Shown here in pieces: positions 4,955 to 9,610 of a stretch of 9,610 nt of DNA (position 1 is its first letter; the number at the start of each line of letters is the position of its first letter). This DNA comes from Actinomycetota bacterium (lineage in GTDB: Bacteria; Actinomycetota; Actinomycetes; Actinomycetales; Angustibacteraceae), in assembly GCA_014377795.1 (NCBI GenBank), contig JACMOY010000202.1:1-9610 (forward strand), in the 5' to 3' direction. A program made the translations under genes and the position numbers. The notes under the pieces are model-generated. The model did no database searches and was not told where the DNA came from. It saw nothing but the letters and a program-made list of their open reading frames with translations.

Positions 4955-6360
4955 GGCCGCACCGGCGCCGGGCCCAGCAGGGCGAGCACCTCGTCGGCGA
5001 GCAGGGTGACGTCGCCGGCGCCGATGGTCAGCAGCACGTCGCCCGGCCGCAGCCGGTCGCGCACGGCGTCGGCGGTGTCGGACCACGAGGGCACATAGCC
5101 GACGCGGTCAGCCGGCAGCGGCACGGCGGCCGCGACCAGGGCCCCGGACACCCCCGGCAGGGGGTCCTCCCGGGCGGCGTACACGTCCATCACGACGACC
5201 TCGTCGGCGCCGCCCAGGGCTGCGCCGAAGGCCGCCGCGAAGTCGCGGGTGCGGCTGAACAGGTGCGGCTGGAACACCACGACCAGGCGTCCGGCGCCGG
5301 CGACCTGGCGTCCGGTGGCGACGGCGGCCACCACCTTGCCGGGGTTGTGGGCGTAGTCGTCGAAGATCTGCACGCCCCCGGCACGGCCGCGCGGCTCGAA
5401 GCGCCGCCGGGTGCCGCCGAAGGTGGCGACGCCGGCCAGCGCGACGGGGGCGGGCGTCCCGAGGGCAAGGGCGGCGGCCACCGCGGCCAGGGCGTTGAGG
5501 GCGTTGTGGTGACCGGGGACACCGAGCGCGACCTCACCGATCCGGCGTCCGCGGTCGACGACGGCGAAGTGAGCGCCCGTCGTGCTGGCCCGCAGGTCGA
5601 CCAGGCGCAGGTCGGCGGTGGCCGACTCGCCGTAGGTGACGACGCGGATCCCTCGTTCTCGGGCGACGTCGGCCAGCCGCGCCGAGCCCGCGTCGTCGGC
5701 GCACGTCACGAGCAGCCCCCCTGGCCGGATGCTCGCGGCGAACGCCGCGAAGCCGGCCTCGACCCCGGCCAGGTCGCCGTAGTGGTCGAGATGGTCGGGC
5801 TGGACGTTGGTGACGACGGCGACGTCGGGGCGGTAGACGACGAACGTCCCGTCGCTCTCGTCCGCCTCGAGGACGAAGACGTCGCCGCTGCCGTGGTGGG
5901 CGTTGGTGCCGCTCTCGGTGAGCTCGCCGCCGATCGAGAACGACGGGTCGAGGCCGGCGTGCTGCAGCGTCACGGTGAGCATGGACGTGGTGGTGGTCTT
6001 GCCGTTGGTGCCGGCGACCGCGACGACGCGGTGGCCCCGCGCCAGGGACGCGAGCGCCTGCGAGCGGTGCAGCACGACCAGCCCCCGCTCGTGAGCGGCC
6101 ACCAGCTCGGGGTTGGTCGCGCGGATCGCCGAGTTGGCGACCACGGTGCGCGCGCCGGCCAGGTGCTCGGGGTCGTGGCCCAGGTGCACCCGCGCCCCCT
6201 CGGCGCGCAGGGCCGTGAGCAGCGCCGAGTCCTTGGCGTCGCTGCCGCTCACGGCCATGCCGCGGGCGAGCATGATCCGGGCGATCCCCGACATCCCGGC
6301 CCCCCCGATGCCGATGAAGTGCACCGGTGCGAGCTGGGTGGCCGGCTGGGCGTCGCTCAC
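4951..6360 (-). CDS. murC: MurC, UDP-N-acetylmuramate--L-alanine ligase
   Basis: A 469-residue cytoplasmic Mur ligase that joins L-Ala to UDP-MurNAc with ATP, the first peptide step of wall precursor synthesis. The N-terminal UDP-binding domain has HFIGIGGAGMSGIA (14-27). The ATP P-loop is GTNGKTTTT (117-125), followed by EADESDGTF (165-173) and NVQPDHLDHY (185-194), which belong to the central ligase domain. HHNALNALAA (284-293), RRRFEP (318-323), DDYAHNP (334-340; the usual form is DDYAHHP), FQPHLFSRTRDF (363-374) and LTIGAGDV (444-451) mark the later parts. The GTG at 6360 overlaps the murG stop as GTGA; the upstream in-frame extension to 6696 lies within murG and is not homologous. No clear Shine-Dalgarno is present, so translation probably depends on murG. 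Length is typical. Confidence 0.98.
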   Translation of the reverse strand: MSDAQPATQLAPVHFIGIGGAGMSGIARIMLARGMAVSGSDAKDSALLTALRAEGARVHLGHDPEHLAGARTVVANSAIRATNPELVAAHERGLVVLHRSQALASLARGHRVVAVAGTNGKTTTTSMLTVTLQHAGLDPSFSIGGELTESGTNAHHGSGDVFVLEADESDGTFVVYRPDVAVVTNVQPDHLDHYGDLAGVEAGFAAFAASIRPGGLLVTCADDAGSARLADVARERGIRVVTYGESATADLRLVDLRASTTGAHFAVVDRGRRIGEVALGVPGHHNALNALAAVAAALALGTPAPVALAGVATFGGTRRRFEPRGRAGGVQIFDDYAHNPGKVVAAVATGRQVAGAGRLVVVFQPHLFSRTRDFAAAFGAALGGADEVVVMDVYAAREDPLPGVSGALVAAAVPLPADRVGYVPSWSDTADAVRDRLRPGDVLLTIGAGDVTLLADEVLALLGPAPVRP

Positions 6361-7490
6361 GTGCGGCCCGCGGGGGCTGCCGCGACGCTCGCCGGTGCGC
6401 CGACGACGGCGGCCAGCACCAGGTCGGCGAGCCGCTCGTCGGCGTTCGGCACCCCGAGGGCGGCGGCCGACCCGGCCATCGACTGCAGCGCGGCGGGGTC
6501 GCCGAGCAGCGGCACCAGGGTGGTGCGCACCCAGTCGGGTGTGCAGTCCGCGTCGGCGACCAGCAGCCCGCCACCGGCGGCCACCACCGGCTCGGCGTTC
6601 AGCCGCTGCTCGCCGTTGCCGACCGGCAGCGGCACGTAGGCCCCTGGTAGTCCGACGGCGGTCAGCTCGCACACGGTGTTGGCGCCGGCCCGGCACGCCA
6701 CCAGGTCGGCTGCGGCGTAGGCCAGCTCGATCCGGTCCAGGTAGGGGACGACGACGTACGCCGGACCGCCCGCGGGTGCGGCACCGAGGTCGAGCGGCAC
6801 GTCCTTGCCCAGACCGCTCGCGTGCAGCACCTGGACACCGGCGGCGAGCAGGTCGCGGGCGGCGGCGCCGAAGGTGTGGTTCAGCCGCTGGGCGCCCAGC
6901 GAGCCGCCCGTGACGAACAGCGTCGTGCGCGCGGGATCCAGGCCGAGCGCCCCGAAGGCGCTCTCGCGCACCTCTTCGCGACGCAGCCGGCTGATCTCGG
7001 GACGCAGCGGCATGCCCGTGTGCACCGCGTGCGGCAGCGGCGTTCCGGGGAAGCTGACCGCGACGTACGGGGTGCAGCGCGCCCCCAGCTTGTTGGCCAG
7101 GCCCGGCAGGGGGTTCTGCTCGTGGATCACGATCGGGACGCCGCGCCGCCGGGCCGCGAGGTACAGGGGAGCGCTGACGTAGCCGCCGAACCCGACGACG
7201 ACGTCCGCCCCGGTGCTCTCGATCGCCGCGCCCGCGGCCCTGACCGCCGCGCTCACCCGCCGGCCCAGCCGGGCCAGGTCGGCGCCGGGGCGCCTCGGCA
7301 TAGGGACCTTGGGGACGGTCAGGAAGGGGTACCCGCGCTCGGGCACCAGCCGTGCCTCGAGCCCCTCGGCCGTGCCCAGGGCGGTGATCGTCGTGGCGGG
7401 GTCGCGGCGGCGCAGGCAGTCAGCGAGCGCGAGCAGCGGCGAGACGTGACCGGCCGACCCGCCGCCGGCCAGCAGGACGGCCAGGCTCAC
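6357..7490 (-). CDS. murG: MurG, UDP-GlcNAc:lipid I N-acetylglucosaminyl transferase
   Basis: A 377-residue GT28 family glycosyltransferase at the inner face of the membrane. It adds GlcNAc to lipid I to make lipid II. The first Gly-rich loop is LLAGGGSAGHVSPLLALA (6-23) with the acceptor-side His in GHVSP. The second loop is VVGFGGYVSAP (98-108), followed by IHEQNPLPGLANK (122-134). The C-terminal nucleotide-sugar domain has TGGSLGAQRLN (194-204), then CRAGANTVCELTAVGLPGAY (266-285) and PLPVGNGEQRLNA (287-299), holding the Glu and Gln residues that contact UDP-GlcNAc. The GTG at 7490 overlaps the ftsW stop as GTGA, and no Shine-Dalgarno is visible. Sitting between ftsW and murC is the usual actinobacterial order, and coupling would match lipid II supply to its polymerase. 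Confidence 0.98.
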   Translation of the reverse strand: MSLAVLLAGGGSAGHVSPLLALADCLRRRDPATTITALGTAEGLEARLVPERGYPFLTVPKVPMPRRPGADLARLGRRVSAAVRAAGAAIESTGADVVVGFGGYVSAPLYLAARRRGVPIVIHEQNPLPGLANKLGARCTPYVAVSFPGTPLPHAVHTGMPLRPEISRLRREEVRESAFGALGLDPARTTLFVTGGSLGAQRLNHTFGAAARDLLAAGVQVLHASGLGKDVPLDLGAAPAGGPAYVVVPYLDRIELAYAAADLVACRAGANTVCELTAVGLPGAYVPLPVGNGEQRLNAEPVVAAGGGLLVADADCTPDWVRTTLVPLLGDPAALQSMAGSAAALGVPNADERLADLVLAAVVGAPASVAAAPAGRT

Positions 7491-8833
7491 GACCGGGCCG
7501 CGCGGCGGCTTCGAGGCGCGGCGGGGGGGCGCGAGCGCGACAGCGACCCCGGCAGCACGGCCAGCGAGCGGCGGACGACGCCCACGCGCATGGTCAGCGC
7601 CTCGGGCGCGCCGGGCTCTCGGCGGGCGAACGACATCAGCATGCCGAGGGCGACCATCGAGGTGATCAGCGCCGAGCCGCCCGAGGAGACCAGCGGCAGC
7701 GGGACGCCGATGACCGGCAGCATCCCGATGACGGCGCCCACGTTGACGAGCATCTGGCCGAGCAGCCAGGCCATCGCCCCGGCTGTCGCGATCCGCACGA
7801 ACAGGTCGTCAGCGCGGCTGACCAGCCGCAGGCACGCGTAGCCGAGCACCAGGAACAGCCCGAGGACGACGAGGGTGCCCGGCAGCCCCAGCTCCTCGCC
7901 GATGATCGCGAAGATGAAGTCGGTGTGGGCCTCGGGCAGCCACGACCACTTCTCGCGGCTGGCGCCCAGGCCGACGCCCCACCAGCCGCCGTCGGCCAGC
8001 GCGTACTTGCCGTGGATCGGCTGCAGGCAGGTGCCGAGCTTGTCGGTGCAGGTGCCGCCGATCCAGGCGCCGATGCGGTCCATCCGGTTGGGGCTGGTCA
8101 AGACGAGCAGGGCGACCACGCCGGCCATCACCGCGCCGGCAGACAGGAACATCCGCGCCGGTGCCCCGGCCGCGAAGACGAGGGCGGCGAGGATGACGAG
8201 CAGGATCATCGCGGTGCCCAGGTCGTTGCCCGCGAGGACAAGCAGCAGGGCGAGGGCGCCGACGGGGAACAGCAGCGGGACCACAGCGTGCTTCCACTGC
8301 TGGATCAGCGGACGCTTGCGCACCAGTACGGCGGCGCCCCACACCACGAGCGCCAGCTTCAGCGCCTCACTGGGCTGCAGCCGCATGCCGGCGACGCCGA
8401 TCCAGTTGCGGTTGCCGTTCACGCTGACGCCGAGTGGTGAGAACACCATCAGCTGGGCGACCAGCGTCAGGACGACCGCTGGCCAACCCAGCGCCTTCCA
8501 CGCCTTCAGCGGCAGCCGCGAGGCGATCACCATGAGCGGGAGCCCCAGCATCGCGAACACCAGCTGGCTGCGGAACACCGTGAACACCGAGCCGCTGTCC
8601 TTCAGCGAGGTGACGGACGATGCCGACAGCACCATCACCAGGCCGATCACCAGCAGGAGCAGGGTCGCGCCGAGCAGCAGGTAGTAGGTCATGACCGGCG
8701 AGTCGAGCCGGCCCAGCGCCGGCAGGTGGCGCTGCAGACCGGTGGGCCGCACCGGACGCCGGGTGCCGGCCACCCGCGCCCGGTGGGCGGACGAGTCGGC
8801 GGACTGGGCTGCGGTCGACGTGGTGCTGGCCAC
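7487..8833 (-). CDS. ftsW: FtsW, septal peptidoglycan glycosyltransferase (SEDS family)
   Basis: A 448-residue SEDS polytopic membrane protein that polymerises lipid II at the septum together with a class B penicillin-binding protein. About 46 polar residues precede the first helix (49-71), a cytoplasmic extension common in actinobacteria. About ten membrane segments follow. Family marks are NGNRNWIGVAGMRLQPSE (139-156), the presumed catalytic Asp204 in AGNDLGTAMILL (201-212), DGGWWGVGLGASREKW (281-296), LPEAHTDFIFAIIGEELG (299-316) and GVPLPLVSSGGSALI (376-390). The large outer loop contains C262 and C269 in GTCTDKLGTCLQPIHG. The basic tail after about 403 is cytoplasmic. The GTG start at 8833 is 2 nt after the murD stop with no clear Shine-Dalgarno. 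FtsW rather than RodA is called because of its place between murD and murG. Confidence 0.96.
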   Translation of the reverse strand: MASTTSTAAQSADSSAHRARVAGTRRPVRPTGLQRHLPALGRLDSPVMTYYLLLGATLLLLVIGLVMVLSASSVTSLKDSGSVFTVFRSQLVFAMLGLPLMVIASRLPLKAWKALGWPAVVLTLVAQLMVFSPLGVSVNGNRNWIGVAGMRLQPSEALKLALVVWGAAVLVRKRPLIQQWKHAVVPLLFPVGALALLLVLAGNDLGTAMILLVILAALVFAAGAPARMFLSAGAVMAGVVALLVLTSPNRMDRIGAWIGGTCTDKLGTCLQPIHGKYALADGGWWGVGLGASREKWSWLPEAHTDFIFAIIGEELGLPGTLVVLGLFLVLGYACLRLVSRADDLFVRIATAGAMAWLLGQMLVNVGAVIGMLPVIGVPLPLVSSGGSALITSMVALGMLMSFARREPGAPEALTMRVGVVRRSLAVLPGSLSRSRPPAAPRSRRAARS

Positions 8834-8835
8834 TG

Positions 8836-9610
8836 CTACGAACCGGCCCGGACGAGCCGGCGCACCGCCGCCGCGAACTCGTCACCGCGCTCGGCGTAGT
8901 CGCGGAACATGTCCGTGGACGCCGCCGCGGGCGCGAGCAGCACGGTGTCGCCGGGACGCGCGAGGGCAGCGGCGGTCCGCACGACGTGGTCCATGACCCC
9001 AGTCTCGACGCTGTCGACCACGACGACCGTGACATCCGGCGCGTGTCGCGCGACGGCCTGGGCGATCAGCGCCCGGTCGCGGCCCAGCAGCACCGCCGCC
9101 CGGAGCCGAGAGGCGTTGGCGCGCACCAGGTCGTCGACGTCCGCCCCCTTGAGCACCCCCCCGGCCACCCACACCACGCCCTCGTACGCCGACAGCGCCG
9201 CGGCCGCGGCGTGCGGGTTGGTCGCCTTGCTGTCGTCGACGAACGCCACGCCGGCGACGTCAGCGACGTGCGCGATCCGGTGCGGGTCGGGGACGAAGCC
9301 GCGCAGGCCGTCACGCACCGCGGCCGGCGCCACGCCGTGCGCCCGGGCCAGCGCCGCGGCCGCGAGCGCATTCGCCACCTGGTGCGGCGCCAGCGTCGGG
9401 GCGGCGCCCTGGACGTCGGCGAGGGTGGCAAGCTCGGCCGCCGAGGTGCGCCGCTCGGCGACGAAGGCGCGGTCGGCGAGCACGTCGTCGACCACTCCGA
9501 TCATGCCGACCGAGGGGATGCCCAGCGTGAAACCCGTTGCGACGCAGCCATCCTGGACGTCGGCGTCGCGCACCAGCTGCTCGGTGACGGGGTCCTGCAC
9601 GTTGTAGACG
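8836..9610 (-). CDS. murD: MurD, UDP-N-acetylmuramoyl-L-alanine--D-glutamate ligase, 5' end missing
   Basis: The last 257 residues of MurD, about half of the protein; the gene enters from the right edge, and the ATG at 9600 is internal (frame open through VYN before it). MurD adds D-Glu to UDP-MurNAc-L-Ala using ATP. The N-terminal domain and P-loop are outside the window. Visible are the end of the central domain with HQVANALAAAALARAHGV, the linker PDPHRIAHVADVAGVAF, and the C-terminal domain motifs VDDSKATNPHAA, VAGGVLKGADVDDL and LLAPAAASTDMFRDYAERGDEF. The last is the MurD form of the SPA-AS-D motif near the C-terminus. The TAG stop is 2 nt before the ftsW GTG, so the genes are surely in one operon. 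MurD rather than another Mur ligase is called from DDSKATN and the ftsW neighbour. Confidence 0.97.
   Translation of the reverse strand, partial: VYNVQDPVTEQLVRDADVQDGCVATGFTLGIPSVGMIGVVDDVLADRAFVAERRTSAAELATLADVQGAAPTLAPHQVANALAAAALARAHGVAPAAVRDGLRGFVPDPHRIAHVADVAGVAFVDDSKATNPHAAAAALSAYEGVVWVAGGVLKGADVDDLVRANASRLRAAVLLGRDRALIAQAVARHAPDVTVVVVDSVETGVMDHVVRTAAALARPGDTVLLAPAAASTDMFRDYAERGDEFAAAVRRLVRAGS

Noticed and set aside
5263..6639. 458-codon open frame on the plus strand across murC and murG
   Set aside because: It is antisense to two certain genes, reads as Gly/Arg/Val-rich shadow sequence without any recognisable domain, and such long open antisense frames are normal at this G+C. The same applies to the plus-strand frames at 33-887, 1116-1958, 2063-3196, 2898-3908, 4016-5098 and 6822-7841.
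6361..6696. N-terminal extension of murC to an upstream in-frame start
   Set aside because: The extra 112 residues are Arg/Gly-rich and lie wholly inside murG. The MurC family begins at the GTG of 6360, which forms the same GTGA overlap seen at neighbouring junctions. The longer forms of ftsQ (to 5086) and sepF (to 1237) are rejected likewise.
7523..7529. G/C runs of seven (337-343, 6300-6306, 7523-7529, 9156-9162) as possible slippage or phase-variation sites
   Set aside because: In sequence this rich in G and C several such runs are expected by chance in 10 kb, and genes such as murC and murD are essential, so switching is unlikely.

Overview
The window is a stretch of the division and cell wall (dcw) gene cluster of a high-GC Gram-positive bacterium of the class Actinomycetia. 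All genes lie on the minus strand, so they are transcribed from the right edge towards the left. In transcription order they are murD (5' end missing), ftsW, murG, murC, ftsQ, ftsZ, pgeF (ylmD/yfiH type), yggS (ylmE type), sepF, yggT and divIVA/wag31 (3' end missing). The very high G+C, the frequent GTG starts, the order murC-ftsQ-ftsZ without ftsA, SepF as the FtsZ partner, and a DivIVA/Wag31 polar-growth protein right after yggT all point to actinobacteria. The MAMNPEEVVNKRF start of DivIVA and the FtsZ sequence look most like Micrococcales or Kineosporiales relatives, from memory. The sequence alone does not settle the order.

Region by region: positions 4951-9610 hold the lipid II and septal wall module. 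MurD and MurC are two of the cytoplasmic Mur ligases, MurG makes lipid II, FtsW is the septal glycan polymerase and FtsQ is a divisome membrane protein. These genes are packed with gaps of at most 2 nt, and three successive junctions are 4-nt GTGA stop/start overlaps. Positions 3926-4201 are the only large intergenic space (276 nt). It carries a conspicuous AT-rich promoter/operator-like element in front of ftsZ. Positions 641-3925 hold ftsZ, pgeF, yggS and sepF; positions 362-637 hold yggT. The 111-nt gap 251-361 separates yggT from divIVA. It starts with an 18-bp perfect palindrome overlapping the yggT stop and contains a possible divIVA promoter.

The genes work together as follows. Mur enzymes supply precursor, MurG completes lipid II, and FtsW polymerises it at the septum. 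FtsZ sets the site and is tied to the membrane by SepF (no ftsA is present). FtsQ links the ring to the wall machinery. PgeF may correct precursors wrongly made with L-Ser, YggS keeps PLP balanced, YggT is a small membrane protein of unclear role, and DivIVA organises polar growth.

I found no mobile element, CRISPR array, RNA gene or unknown gene system. This is an ordinary core region. The points worth a second look are regulatory (the ftsZ upstream element and the yggT-end palindrome) and a few lineage-looking protein details in FtsZ and FtsW.
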